64,000 bases of DNA from Alphaproteobacteria bacterium (GCA_002401695.1 NVTV01000001.1:110501-174500); one strand, 5' to 3'; positions 46,059-55,585 are shown, numbered from the stretch's first letter. Program-made: numbers and translations. Notes: a model not told the origin generated them from the sequence alone.

Positions 46059-48815
46059 ATGCTTGACCCGTTGGATTTTGAAAACCGTCCGTTTCTTGAT
46101 GCTCTGTCTAAAAAACGGAAGAGAGCCGCTCTGGTTCTGACGCTGGAGAATATAACGCTGCACTTTTGGCGGTTATTCTTTTGGATACTGTTATTCTGCG
46201 GCTTGTGGATGCTGGATATCCCCGCCTTTTTCGGTGCAATCATCACTATTCCAACAACATTATGCTTTTTCATTGGGTTCATTTACCTCATTCAAAAAGA
46301 TGTGCTGAGCTTCACATTTCCGCAACGAAGATCTATAGACAAAACGCTAGAAGCACAAAGCAACTTGCCTCAAGGGCATATCGCAATCCTCGATGATACA
46401 TTAGCAAACCCTAAAACACATGAGACCCGTAATTTATGGGACACGGCGCAAAAGCGCATATTACATTCCCTCTCGGCACTAAAAACACCGAAAAAACGCG
46501 CGATTTTATCACGGGAAGACCCTTCTGCTCTTCGTTTCATTGCCGTTCTTATTTTTCTCTCTGGTTTAATGGTTTCAGGCGCACAATGGCAAAACAAGAT
46601 CTCAAATGGCCTGTTTCCGATCAATCCTTCTTATGTGATTTCACAGGGCAAAAGCACCAACCTCTGGATCAAACCGCCCTTGTATACGGGCATGGGCCAA
46701 ACACATTTCATCGGCTACGGCGCATATAAAGATACTTTAAGTATCCCCGAAGGCAGTGAAATCCGTATCAGAATACACAGTATGTTCGGGGAATATATTC
46801 CGCCCTATCTGCAACATGGTGAAAAAACTACTAAAATGGAATATCTGGGCACTGGTCTCTATGGCATTGAAACCACAATAGAAAACGGTGAGCGGCTCTC
46901 TATCGCGCAAGCCTATATGCCACGTGCAAGCTGGCGTTACAATTACATCATTGATACTCCGCCTGAAATTCAAAGCTATATGCCCAAAACGAAAATCGAG
47001 GAAACAGAGGAAATAGAGACGACAGAGACGACAGAGACGACAGAGACGACAGAGACGACAGAGACGACAGAGACGACAGAGACGACAGAGACGACAGAGA
47101 CAGAAAAAATAACAGACACAGAGCCACAGGAAGCCCCCAAAGAAACACTCCCCTACGAATTCCTAAGCAACGATCAAATCCGCTTTTCCCTTATGGTAAA
47201 GGATGATTACGGCGTTAAAGAGCTTCATATGCGTATGGATATCGATGACATGGTTGAAGAACGCCCGCTTGGCACATTTACGGAAGAATCGCGCCTCGTC
47301 ATGTCTCAACCTAACGCAGATTTCAAAATATCCCCTGTGTTTAACATGACATGGCATACGTGGGCGGGACTGCCCGTTACCTTTGAATATACGGTTACAG
47401 ACCATAAAGGGCAGAGCGCACAACTTGAAAAAATACACTTGGTCTTGCCCGAGCGTGAGTTCGAACACCCAATGGCAAAATCCCTTATCGCCATGCGCAA
47501 ACTTTTGGCATGGGACTATAAGGACAGTTTTATTGATATCGCGCTCAATTTAAAATCACTGCTCAACGCGCCCGATTATTTCCAAAACGACCCCGTCATT
47601 TATCTTGCGATTAAAACCGCCAGCGCACGCCTTATTCTGGTAAATAACCAGAAAGAAGAAATCAGATTAGAAGCCGCCCGCGAGATCATAAAATTGCTGT
47701 GGAATGCCGCTCTGGTTGTAGAGGACGGAAATTTATCACTAGCTATGCGAGAGCTTCACGAAGCACAACGCACGCTGGAAGATGCAATGCGCGATCCCAA
47801 CGCAAGTGAAGACGATATTTCGAGATTAATGGATAATTTACGCGACAAAATGGCAAATTATTTTGCAGAAATGCAGCGTGATATGCAAAAACGTATGGCT
47901 AATGGTGAGGAATTTCCTGAGCTTTCCCCCGATAATTTTTCTCAAATTATTTCTCCTGATGCCATGTCCAAGCTGATGCAAGAAATAGAAAATGCCCTGC
48001 GTGACGGTGATGAACAAAAAGCGCAAGATCTTATGTCAAAACTACAGCGCATGATGGAAATGATGAATGGCACAATGTCTCCACAACTACCTGCGGATAT
48101 GCAAGCCATGCGCGAAGGGATTAACGAACTGCAAGAATTGATAGAGCGACAGGAAAAACTGCTGGATCAAACACAAAAACAAGCCAGAGTTAAGCGTCTG
48201 CTAGATGGGCGTAAAAATATTGCGCCGCGCTCTGTCCCTTCCATCGAAGAAATGCTCAAAGATTTTGGAATGAGCGGCGGCCCACCTGCCCCCAAGCAAC
48301 AAAAAGCACCAACCAATAAGCTCTCCGTTGATACCCTGCCCAATAAGACAGAGCAAGAAGCTCTACGCTATATTCTCGGGCAACTTATGCTGGATACAGC
48401 AGAAAAACTGGATGAAATCCCCGAAACTATGGGACTTGCCGAACAGGAAATGCGTGGCTCCGAGAATGCTCTGGAAAATAATAATCCACACACATCAATC
48501 CCGCATCAAGAAAAAGCCATCGAATATCTGAAAGATTCGCAAGAACAGCTCAACCAACAGCTAAGACAGCGTATGAAACAAATGATCGGCATCGGGATGA
48601 GTGGCAGCGGACAGAGATACGATCCCCTTGGCCGCCCTTATGGCGATGAAGAGGAAGAAAACGGAAAGCCTAATGGTTCCCGTGTGAAGGTGCCTGATGC
48701 GATACAGAAGAAGCGGGTTGATGAGATTTTGAAGACTCTGCGTGATCGCTCTGGTGATCTGGGACGTCCTGATGATGAGCTGGACTATTTTCGTCGTCTG
48801 CTTCGTCAGTTTTAG
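46059..48815 (+). CDS. TIGR02302/DUF4175 family membrane protein
   Basis: This 918-residue protein has two N-terminal membrane helices (about 30-75) and a third near 160-180, a large beta-rich periplasmic region, then a long Met/Gln/Glu-rich coiled-coil region (about 550-690) and a C-terminal tail ending DELDYFRRLLRQF. This matches the alphaproteobacterial TIGR02302 (DUF4175) family, of unknown function, normally downstream of lysA. About residues 320-346 is a perfect (Glu-Thr-Thr)9 run encoded by nine identical 9-base units. Its last 146 bases overlap, on the opposite strand, the zinc-ribbon gene. The ATG has no clear ribosome site. Confidence 0.88.
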   Translation: MLDPLDFENRPFLDALSKKRKRAALVLTLENITLHFWRLFFWILLFCGLWMLDIPAFFGAIITIPTTLCFFIGFIYLIQKDVLSFTFPQRRSIDKTLEAQSNLPQGHIAILDDTLANPKTHETRNLWDTAQKRILHSLSALKTPKKRAILSREDPSALRFIAVLIFLSGLMVSGAQWQNKISNGLFPINPSYVISQGKSTNLWIKPPLYTGMGQTHFIGYGAYKDTLSIPEGSEIRIRIHSMFGEYIPPYLQHGEKTTKMEYLGTGLYGIETTIENGERLSIAQAYMPRASWRYNYIIDTPPEIQSYMPKTKIEETEEIETTETTETTETTETTETTETTETTETTETEKITDTEPQEAPKETLPYEFLSNDQIRFSLMVKDDYGVKELHMRMDIDDMVEERPLGTFTEESRLVMSQPNADFKISPVFNMTWHTWAGLPVTFEYTVTDHKGQSAQLEKIHLVLPEREFEHPMAKSLIAMRKLLAWDYKDSFIDIALNLKSLLNAPDYFQNDPVIYLAIKTASARLILVNNQKEEIRLEAAREIIKLLWNAALVVEDGNLSLAMRELHEAQRTLEDAMRDPNASEDDISRLMDNLRDKMANYFAEMQRDMQKRMANGEEFPELSPDNFSQIISPDAMSKLMQEIENALRDGDEQKAQDLMSKLQRMMEMMNGTMSPQLPADMQAMREGINELQELIERQEKLLDQTQKQARVKRLLDGRKNIAPRSVPSIEEMLKDFGMSGGPPAPKQQKAPTNKLSVDTLPNKTEQEALRYILGQLMLDTAEKLDEIPETMGLAEQEMRGSENALENNNPHTSIPHQEKAIEYLKDSQEQLNQQLRQRMKQMIGIGMSGSGQRYDPLGRPYGDEEEENGKPNGSRVKVPDAIQKKRVDEILKTLRDRSGDLGRPDDELDYFRRLLRQF
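47016..47096 (+). repeat. Nine-copy perfect GAGACGACA tandem repeat
   Basis: The unit GAGACGACA is repeated nine times without a change over 81 bases, in frame, giving (Glu-Thr-Thr)9 in the TIGR02302 protein, followed by a degraded partial unit. Multiples of nine bases keep the frame, so slippage would alter linker length rather than disrupt the protein. Confidence 0.97.
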
Positions 48816-49752
48816 CCAGTAATGCAAAACGAATTTGTACATGTTGCGTGTCTACCTCAAGCGCATCTTCGCTATGAACATTCTCACCATGCTCATTTGC
48901 ATCATGTGCCGTTCCATGTTCCGGCGCAGACGCCTCATCATCATGCCCATCTTGGGGCGCACTTTTATAATATACAGAATGGAAAGACAGATCACTCTCC
49001 CCTTCCAGAATATCCGTAGGTGGTTGAATATACCATTGTGTTATCGGCGTCCCTGCCGTGCCCATCAATGAAGCCTCAATAATAGGGACATTCACAGGCG
49101 TTGATTCCAAATTAATAATACGGCCGTCTACTGTAATCGTCTCACCATTATCCTCAACGGCAAGCTGATCAAACACCAACCCCTTACCCGGAATATCTCT
49201 GTGGATACCAAATAACCCATAGAATGCCTGCATAGACGGGTGCACCTGCATCATCGACGTGCTGCTGCATAACAAATAAGCAAAAATCACAAAAAATACT
49301 GATGCTGCAATCCCGTAACCAAGGGGCTTACTTCGGCCTTCTTCCCGAGCATTAACCGCATGGCTTTTGACAGCGCGCTTTATGTGTTCCAGTGACATTT
49401 TCGCGCCCCCACTCTCGGATGAAAGCTCGTCTTCAGGTGGTGTATCTTCCGGAACGCTTTCTTCCGGTTCATTTACAGCCTCTGGTTCATCTGGTTCATC
49501 TGGCTCATCAAAATCAACAAGATCAACCTTGAAATCGTCATCATCATCTTCTTCAACAAGATCAACATTGGAATCATCACTCTCTTCTTCAACAGGCGCG
49601 GCCTCGACCTCATCTTCTTGCGTTTCCGCATGTTCAGGTTCCTGAAACCAGACCTCAGCGCATGACGAGCACTTCACCTTACGGCCTTTATCGCCGATAA
49701 GCGCGTCATCAACATTAAATTGACCATTACAATTGGGACAAGTCAGAATCAT
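48670..49752 (-). CDS. Zinc-ribbon MJ0042/DUF3426-like membrane protein
   Basis: This 360-residue protein starts with a zinc ribbon (Cys4, Cys7, Cys29, Cys32; MILTCPNC and KCSSC) of the MJ0042 type, followed by an acidic Asp/Glu-rich linker, one membrane helix (about 150-172) and a DUF3426-like periplasmic domain (about 195-320). The C-terminal 48 residues (from about 313, Ala/His/Asp/Ser-rich) are encoded opposite the conserved end of the TIGR02302 gene and look like a read-through extension. The function is unknown. It converges on that gene and diverges from the ftsE-linked genes. Confidence 0.83.
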   Translation of the reverse strand: MILTCPNCNGQFNVDDALIGDKGRKVKCSSCAEVWFQEPEHAETQEDEVEAAPVEEESDDSNVDLVEEDDDDDFKVDLVDFDEPDEPDEPEAVNEPEESVPEDTPPEDELSSESGGAKMSLEHIKRAVKSHAVNAREEGRSKPLGYGIAASVFFVIFAYLLCSSTSMMQVHPSMQAFYGLFGIHRDIPGKGLVFDQLAVEDNGETITVDGRIINLESTPVNVPIIEASLMGTAGTPITQWYIQPPTDILEGESDLSFHSVYYKSAPQDGHDDEASAPEHGTAHDANEHGENVHSEDALEVDTQHVQIRFALLAKTDEADDENSPAHHQDVPDHQSDHAESSKSHQPASSVSHQAPSHGNH

Positions 49753-49835
49753 TGCAATCCAGTTCTTCTCTTTCGCAGGTGAGTTTAGTACATATATAGA
49801 TTAGGTTGAGCAAGCTCACAACGCAGGAATGTTAT

Positions 49836-50153
49836 ATGTACCACAAAATCACATGTTTTTTGCCGATTTTTTTGCTTTTTATTATTTTTAGCACAAACCT
49901 TCACGCACAAGAAACCAAGCAAGATACAATTTGTCCGGTAAAAGACAGATCGTGCATTCTTAAGCAAGTTCTGAAAGACACCGCATTGATAAATAACATG
50001 GCATGGCGCGATCAGACCTATCGTGAAATTGCTAAGACCTACGCCATTACCAACCCCTACAAAAAAAAGCACAAGCAACACAATACATGCTGGATCAGCA
50101 AAGCCCCGAGATATAAAACACCGAGATTAAAATACGAATATGATAAAATTTGA
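49836..50153 (+). CDS. Small secreted protein overlapping ftsE
   Basis: With ATG at 49836 (AGGA six bases upstream) the protein is 105 residues: a signal peptide (ITCFLPIFLLFIIFSTNLHA|QE), then a CPVKDRSCILKQVLKD segment with two cysteines and MAWRDQTYREIAKTYA, and a basic tail. Its last 14 bases overlap the start of ftsE in another frame, so translation may be coupled. I do not recognise the family. Confidence 0.6.
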   Translation: MYHKITCFLPIFLLFIIFSTNLHAQETKQDTICPVKDRSCILKQVLKDTALINNMAWRDQTYREIAKTYAITNPYKKKHKQHNTCWISKAPRYKTPRLKYEYDKI

Positions 50154-50844
50154 AAATATAGGGTTTAAGTATAATGAAAGTGGAGAAGAGATTCTCCATG
50201 ACGTCAACTTTACGCTTGAACTGGGGTCGTACCATTTCCTAACCGGCCCCAGTGGGTCGGGTAAAACCTCACTCATGAATTTAATGTCTCTTGGCAATAT
50301 GCCGACAGAGGGGCAAATGACCATGTTCGACAAAAAGATATCCACCCTTAAACGTGAAGACCTGTTCGAATTACGTCAGCGTATCGGCGTTGTTTTTCAG
50401 GATTTTCGTTTGCTGAAACATCTTTCTATTTTTGATAATGTTGCCCTTCCCCTACGCATTATGGGCGAGAGCGATCAAAACATCAAAAACCATGTCAGTG
50501 AGCTCCTCGATTGGGTTGGACTGGAAAAACATAAAAACAACCTGCCCCCGACCCTGTCAGGTGGTCAACAACAACGCGTTGCCATCGCGCGCGCCGTTAT
50601 TGGCCGCCCGAAACTCCTACTCGCAGATGAACCGACAGGGAATTTGGATGATGAAATTGGCTTTCGCCTTATGGGACTGTTCGAACAACTTAACCGCATG
50701 GGAACGACCATTGTCATAGCAACACATAATTCCAATATTATAGAGCAATTCGGACACCCCTGCCTCATCCTTGGTAACGGAACGCTGCACGCGTCACAGT
50801 CCTCCAACGCCCCCATAGCACAGAAGATTCGCAATGTTTTCTAA
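50140..50844 (+). CDS. ftsE: Cell division ATP-binding protein FtsE
   Basis: This 234-residue ABC ATPase has Walker A GPSGSGKTS (about 36-44), the signature LSGGQQQRVAIARA (about 140-153), Walker B LLLADEPTG (about 161-169) and the H-loop in ATHNS. FtsE partners FtsX to control peptidoglycan hydrolases at division. It overlaps FtsX by 11 bases, a usual arrangement. Confidence 0.96.
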   Translation: MIKFENIGFKYNESGEEILHDVNFTLELGSYHFLTGPSGSGKTSLMNLMSLGNMPTEGQMTMFDKKISTLKREDLFELRQRIGVVFQDFRLLKHLSIFDNVALPLRIMGESDQNIKNHVSELLDWVGLEKHKNNLPPTLSGGQQQRVAIARAVIGRPKLLLADEPTGNLDDEIGFRLMGLFEQLNRMGTTIVIATHNSNIIEQFGHPCLILGNGTLHASQSSNAPIAQKIRNVF

Positions 50845-51829
50845 AATCAAAAAACTCCTACAACCGAAAATAAAAACACTGGGCAATGCACTGGCAAAAA
50901 ACCCGCTGGTTATACGTATGCTTAAAAATTTAGGCTTCCGTGATTATGATTTGCCATTGAATCAAAGCGAAGACTCCAAGTTTTTAGTGCTCCTCATCGC
51001 ATTGATGAGCTTCCTTAGCGTTCTGGCGTGCAGCGGTACCTTCGCCCTAAATGATATGGCCGCGCGGTGGTCATCAGGGTTAGAGAACAAAGTCACAATC
51101 GAGATCGCCGTTGAAACAAAAGATGGGCATTTGCTCTCGAATAATACAGTGCGCAAAGAAACCAAGAAACTTGCCAAGGGCTTAAAACACAGCCCAATGA
51201 TCAAGTCCCTAACCGTTCTAAGCAACGCAGAGATACAAGAGCTTATCTCCCCTTGGATTGGCGACAGCTTGACGCTAAACGATATCCCCCTGCCCGGCCT
51301 CATCGCGATTGAACTTCGTAACAGCAATGAAAAAAGCCTGAACACCCTCAAAAGTGACATGTTGAAACTGTCCAAATACGCACGCCTTGAAACACACCAT
51401 GAATGGCTAGGTGATCTGATTAACTTCACAAGAACACTGAAAAACCTGTCTTTATTTATTACCCTGATTATTGCAGGTGTTACAATCATCGCAATCACAG
51501 CAGGTATTCGCACACGCCTTGCCATCCATCAAAAAGAAGTCCTCTTACTTCACGCCATGGGGGCAACTGATCATTATATCGCGCGCCAATTCCAACGCCA
51601 CGCCATGATTTTATCCCTAAAGGGTGGCCTGATCGGCGCGGTACTCGGCCTAATCACAACTGCAGTCATTATATTCCTATCAGCACATTCCGGCACAGCC
51701 CTTATCCCGACAATAGAAATCAGTGGCACAGGTATATTGCTGCTATGCCTGATCCCAATAATTGCATCCGTAATCGCAACCATAACATCACGATTTACAG
51801 TCTTGCGTAACCTATCAAAAATACCGTAA
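50834..51829 (+). CDS. ftsX: Cell division protein FtsX
   Basis: This 331-residue membrane protein has one helix near 52-72, a periplasmic loop with the LKTLxxDMLKL region, and three C-terminal helices (about 205-230, 260-285 and 297-320) of the FtsX permease fold. It lies 3' of ftsE with an 11-base overlap. It acts at the septum with FtsE to activate cell wall hydrolysis. It is followed after 12 bases by a DUF218 gene. Confidence 0.93.
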   Translation: MFSKIKKLLQPKIKTLGNALAKNPLVIRMLKNLGFRDYDLPLNQSEDSKFLVLLIALMSFLSVLACSGTFALNDMAARWSSGLENKVTIEIAVETKDGHLLSNNTVRKETKKLAKGLKHSPMIKSLTVLSNAEIQELISPWIGDSLTLNDIPLPGLIAIELRNSNEKSLNTLKSDMLKLSKYARLETHHEWLGDLINFTRTLKNLSLFITLIIAGVTIIAITAGIRTRLAIHQKEVLLLHAMGATDHYIARQFQRHAMILSLKGGLIGAVLGLITTAVIIFLSAHSGTALIPTIEISGTGILLLCLIPIIASVIATITSRFTVLRNLSKIP

Positions 51830-51841
51830 AATATATCTATC

Positions 51842-52396
51842 ATGTTGAAAAAAATATTTAGATTTTTGGGACTTATAGTGCTGATCCTATGGATTGGCGG
51901 TTACGGCCTGTTTGTCGTAAATGTAACATCAAAGCCTATAACTCAACTCAAAACTAAAACAGATGCGATTATCGTCTTAACCGGCGGCCATAAACGTATT
52001 CAACACGGCCTGTCTTTATTTTCTGCCGGACTTTCCAAGAACCTATTCATTACAGGCGTACATGAAGCCGTCACAAAAAACGATATAACAAAAATTTCAG
52101 ATTGCTGTATTATTTTGGGACACAAAGCAACCACCACTTTAGAAAATGCCTATGAAACAAAAGAATGGGTTGAAGCACAAAACATCAAGACCATTCGTCT
52201 TGTAACATCCGCCTACCATATGGATCGCGCCCTTTTAGAGTTTAGGCATGCCATCCCGAATATCGATATCATCCCTCATCCTGTCCATGATAATCACGAC
52301 ACATTACAAGATATAAACTTCTGGAGAATCACATTCAGCGAGTATAATAAAACCCTGTTCCGCGTTGTTATCTTAACACTGGCAAACCAAGGTTAA
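51842..52396 (+). CDS. YdcF-like DUF218 domain protein
   Basis: This 184-residue protein has an N-terminal membrane helix (about 8-28) and the DUF218 core: DAIIVLTGGHKRI (about 41-53), KATTTLENAYETKEW (about 98-112) and LVTSAYHMDRALLEF (about 121-135). In such proteins the ElyC/SanA-type domain is linked to envelope functions. The position after ftsX, before a plsC-like gene, is common in alphaproteobacteria. Confidence 0.88.
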   Translation: MLKKIFRFLGLIVLILWIGGYGLFVVNVTSKPITQLKTKTDAIIVLTGGHKRIQHGLSLFSAGLSKNLFITGVHEAVTKNDITKISDCCIILGHKATTTLENAYETKEWVEAQNIKTIRLVTSAYHMDRALLEFRHAIPNIDIIPHPVHDNHDTLQDINFWRITFSEYNKTLFRVVILTLANQG

Positions 52397-52404
52397 TCCC
52401 GACT

Positions 52405-53847
52405 ATGCAGCCCTATTTTATACGCTCGACCATTTTTAATCTCTGTTTTTATATCCTTACAGCGGTCAGTTGCGTCGTGTTACTACCTACCTTATTCCTA
52501 CCCCGTAATGTCTTTCTGGGTGTTGTCACAGGATTCTGCCGCAGCACAGCCTTTCTCGAAAAATATATCCTTGGCCTGACATATGAGATCAGAGGGCAAG
52601 AACACCTGCCAAGCAGCGGTGCCTACATCATCGCGGCAAAACATCAATCGGCGTATGAAACGCTAAAGCTGCACTTATTATTCAATGACCCTGCCGTTGT
52701 TTTAAAGAAAGAGCTTCTCAAAATTCCGCTCTGGGGAAAATATTTGGCCAAAAGTGATGTGATTGCAATAGACAGATCCAGCCCAAAGGCCGCGATTAAA
52801 TCTATTCAAGACGGGGCAAAACACGTGGCATCCCAAAACCGTCCTATTGTAATTTTTCCGCAAGGCACCCGCGTTGCACCGGACATATCAGCCCAAAAAA
52901 AGCCTTATAAAATTGGTATTGTCCGCATGCAAGAGGCAACGGCCTTGCCGATTATCCCCATGGCATTGAATACGGGGGTATTCTATCCACGTCATAAATG
53001 GTGCAAAAAACCGGGACGTGTCATTTTCGAATTTATGCCACCAATTATGCCCTCCGATAATGCCTCAGATATCCTTAAACAAATTGAAATGAAAGTTGAA
53101 AAAAAGGCGAGACATCTCATGGAAGAAGGAAGAAACACCATCCCCCCCCGTCCTAAGCTCAAAACACTATTAGGTGCCTTTATTTTACTGCTTTGTATCA
53201 TATACAGCGTCATATGGTTTGGCACAGCGCACTCTACCAAAAAAGCCATCACAGCTTTCCTGAACGATATTGCCCAAAATCCGTCCATCACCAACTTTCA
53301 GGTTACGCCCCCGATAATTACGGGCTTCCCCGGAAAAATGCATCTATCTCTGCCTGCCCAAACACTTAAAACCACAGCACATGAAGACATTACAATTGGC
53401 TTTATCCACGCGCAGAGCTGGCCAATGATGGGCATGCCCCTCGATATTCAAACAGGTATCATCAGCATCGCCCAAGCACGTTGGACAGAGCCACTTATTT
53501 TTGACTCACTAGACGCACAAATTATCTTTAAAAATAATATTCTAACCATCAAGCACGCCACCCTGATTGCAACGAAAACACAGGGGCGTGTATCAGGACA
53601 GATCGATTTTAACGCCGCACCCTATCCTGTAATCAATCTTGATTTAGGGCTAGAAAATTTTGCACCATTCATCATAGAACTAACCCAAAGAAAAATCATA
53701 AAAGCCAAAGCCGCTATGTTCGCAAGTGTCGCATTAACAGCTCTGGAAAAAGACGGCGTGGTGCGCACAACCCTCACCAGTGATAAACATAAAATCTATC
53801 TTGGCCCGATAAAAATTGCGGAAATGCCCCCGATTAAAAAGCAGTAG
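52405..53847 (+). CDS. Fusion of PlsC-like acyltransferase with DUF2125 domain
   Basis: The first about 245 residues are a 1-acylglycerol-3-phosphate acyltransferase: a membrane helix, HQSAYE (about 76-81, the HX4D/E motif) and IFPQGTR (about 151-157). After a second membrane helix (about 255-275, LLGAFILLLCIIYSVIWF) residues 280-480 form a DUF2125-like domain, with TGFPGKMHL near 307 and the YLGPIKIAEMPP ending. In most alphaproteobacteria these are separate genes. No frameshift or internal stop is needed; the single frame supports a real fusion. The acyltransferase is probably for phosphatidic acid; the DUF2125 role is unknown. Confidence 0.82.
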   Translation: MQPYFIRSTIFNLCFYILTAVSCVVLLPTLFLPRNVFLGVVTGFCRSTAFLEKYILGLTYEIRGQEHLPSSGAYIIAAKHQSAYETLKLHLLFNDPAVVLKKELLKIPLWGKYLAKSDVIAIDRSSPKAAIKSIQDGAKHVASQNRPIVIFPQGTRVAPDISAQKKPYKIGIVRMQEATALPIIPMALNTGVFYPRHKWCKKPGRVIFEFMPPIMPSDNASDILKQIEMKVEKKARHLMEEGRNTIPPRPKLKTLLGAFILLLCIIYSVIWFGTAHSTKKAITAFLNDIAQNPSITNFQVTPPIITGFPGKMHLSLPAQTLKTTAHEDITIGFIHAQSWPMMGMPLDIQTGIISIAQARWTEPLIFDSLDAQIIFKNNILTIKHATLIATKTQGRVSGQIDFNAAPYPVINLDLGLENFAPFIIELTQRKIIKAKAAMFASVALTALEKDGVVRTTLTSDKHKIYLGPIKIAEMPPIKKQ

Positions 53848-53894
53848 GGTTTGATAATACCCTCTGTCACAAATGGAGAAATTTACGCCCTATA

Positions 53895-54596
53895 TTATTT
53901 TTTCCAAATACGCCCAACCCTAAGATATTCCGACACATTCGATTTAAAATCCTGACGATAGACCGCTACCGTTATAAAACTACTCGCCATTAAAAAAGCA
54001 ATCGGATGTACAAACCAGAAAAGCACTGCAAAAGCAAAATAGAAGGAACGTAACCCAAAATTAAAATCATGTCCTGCCAGATCATTTACCTTAGCCATTT
54101 GCTGTGCAAATATTTCTTCGTCTTTATCCAATTCATCTGCTTTCGCATAAGGTGCTGCGCCCAACATAATGGCACAAATAGAAAACTGTCTCATTGCCCA
54201 AGTCAGACGAAAAAATGCCGCCATAAAAATTAAGCTCAAAAATAAAATTTTAATCATTACCCCATCAACTGTCGTTGGGTAAACAATGGAATAATGATTA
54301 AGCACAGTATCAATCATTGCGACCTTTGCAGCCAACGCAATTAACCCCGCAAGAATGAATATACATGTTGTTGCAAGAAAATTAGCCATGCTACTAAGAC
54401 TCTTTAAGATAGCGGCATCATGCACACGAGTTGTCCTCGCTCTGACAACATTTTGCGCCCATTGCTCTCGATAACGAGCAAGCTCTGCGGCGAGAGTGCC
54501 ACCCTGCTTTTCTCTATATCTTAAATAAAAGGAATAACCGATCCAAAGAAATAAAAACCAAGAAAGAACCAAAAAATCAAGCAACGTCAGAGCCAT
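53895..54596 (-). CDS. DUF599 family membrane protein
   Basis: This 233-residue protein has four predicted membrane helices (about 4-24, 73-95, 112-134 and 190-215) and the FNFGLRSFYFAFAVLFWFVHP stretch typical of DUF599 proteins. Function unknown. It converges on the PlsC-DUF2125 gene, and precedes tyrA on the same strand, at a distance of about 115 bases. Confidence 0.85.
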   Translation of the reverse strand: MALTLLDFLVLSWFLFLWIGYSFYLRYREKQGGTLAAELARYREQWAQNVVRARTTRVHDAAILKSLSSMANFLATTCIFILAGLIALAAKVAMIDTVLNHYSIVYPTTVDGVMIKILFLSLIFMAAFFRLTWAMRQFSICAIMLGAAPYAKADELDKDEEIFAQQMAKVNDLAGHDFNFGLRSFYFAFAVLFWFVHPIAFLMASSFITVAVYRQDFKSNVSEYLRVGRIWKK

Positions 54597-54712
54597 GATA
54601 ATACCTTACATTAACAATAATATGCATTATATATAGCATATATAGTATATAAAACTTCACCATGACAATGAAAATCAGGCGTATAATGCAATAAATCATA
54701 GTGACGGCATAG

Positions 54713-55585
54713 TTAATCCTGCCCTTGATCTATGATTTCCTTACGGATGGCGCGGGTATCGTCAAATCTTTGATAAAGATAATCTCCGTCTCCCTTGCGA
54801 ATGGCACGTTGTAATGCAGTTAAATCTTCGGTGAAGCGTTGCAAAATTTCCAAAACGGCATCCTTATTATGCAAGAAAACATCACGCCACATTGTCGGAT
54901 CAGACGCCGCAATACGGGTAAAATCCCGAAACCCACTGGCAGAAAATTTAATCACTTCGGATTTTATATCATCCTCCAAATCATTGGCTGTCCCGACAAT
55001 TGTGTAAGCAATTAAATGCGGTAAATGCGATGTCACCCCCAAAACAAGATCATGATGCTTGGCATCCATAATTTCGACGATAGAACCGCACCCCTCCCAT
55101 AAATGGGTTACCTTCTCCACCGCTCTGATACTGGTTTCAGGCAGAGGCGTTAAGATGCACCAACGTCCGTCAAACAGCTCCAAAAAGCCGGCTTCTGGGC
55201 CTGAAAACTCGGTCCCTGCAATCGGATGCGCAGGCACAATCTCTATATCAGAGCGACAAAACGGCTTAATCGCCTTGATAACAGATTCTTTCACCGAACC
55301 CGTATCCGTCAATATTGCGCTGTCTTTTAAATGCGGCGCGATCAACTCTACCACGGGGCGCATCGCACCGACAGGTACGCACAAGATAACCATATCAGCC
55401 TCTTCGACGCTGCGCGCTAAATCATCTGTGACAATATCGGCAATGCCCAGCTCAGCAACCTTTTCGCACACCGCCTCATCACGGTCAGCGGCAATCAATG
55501 TGCCTGCAAGTTTATGGTGTTTTATATTTCTGGCGAGGGATGAACCAATCAATCCCATGCCGATAATTGTAATCTTCTCGATCAT
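54713..55585 (-). CDS. tyrA: Prephenate/arogenate dehydrogenase
   Basis: With ATG at 55585 the protein is 290 residues. It starts MIEKITIIGMGLIGSSLARNI, a Rossmann fold for NAD(P), and carries DTGSVKESV (about 93-101), PAHPIAGTEFSGPEAG (about 118-133) with the catalytic His, and GFRDFTRIAASDPTMWRD (about 223-240). It oxidises and decarboxylates prephenate or arogenate on the way to tyrosine. It follows the chorismate mutase-like gene on the same strand, completing the branch. No fused chorismate mutase is present. Confidence 0.94.
   Translation of the reverse strand: MIEKITIIGMGLIGSSLARNIKHHKLAGTLIAADRDEAVCEKVAELGIADIVTDDLARSVEEADMVILCVPVGAMRPVVELIAPHLKDSAILTDTGSVKESVIKAIKPFCRSDIEIVPAHPIAGTEFSGPEAGFLELFDGRWCILTPLPETSIRAVEKVTHLWEGCGSIVEIMDAKHHDLVLGVTSHLPHLIAYTIVGTANDLEDDIKSEVIKFSASGFRDFTRIAASDPTMWRDVFLHNKDAVLEILQRFTEDLTALQRAIRKGDGDYLYQRFDDTRAIRKEIIDQGQD

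Noticed and set aside
46948-47148. A long Ser/Leu-repeat reading frame opposite the TIGR02302 gene
   Set aside because: It is the reverse complement of the GAGACGACA tandem array, so its repeats come from the array, not a separate gene.
53840-53870. AGGGT/ACCCT hairpin after the PlsC-DUF2125 gene as a terminator
   Set aside because: Only a 5 bp stem and no T-tract on either strand.
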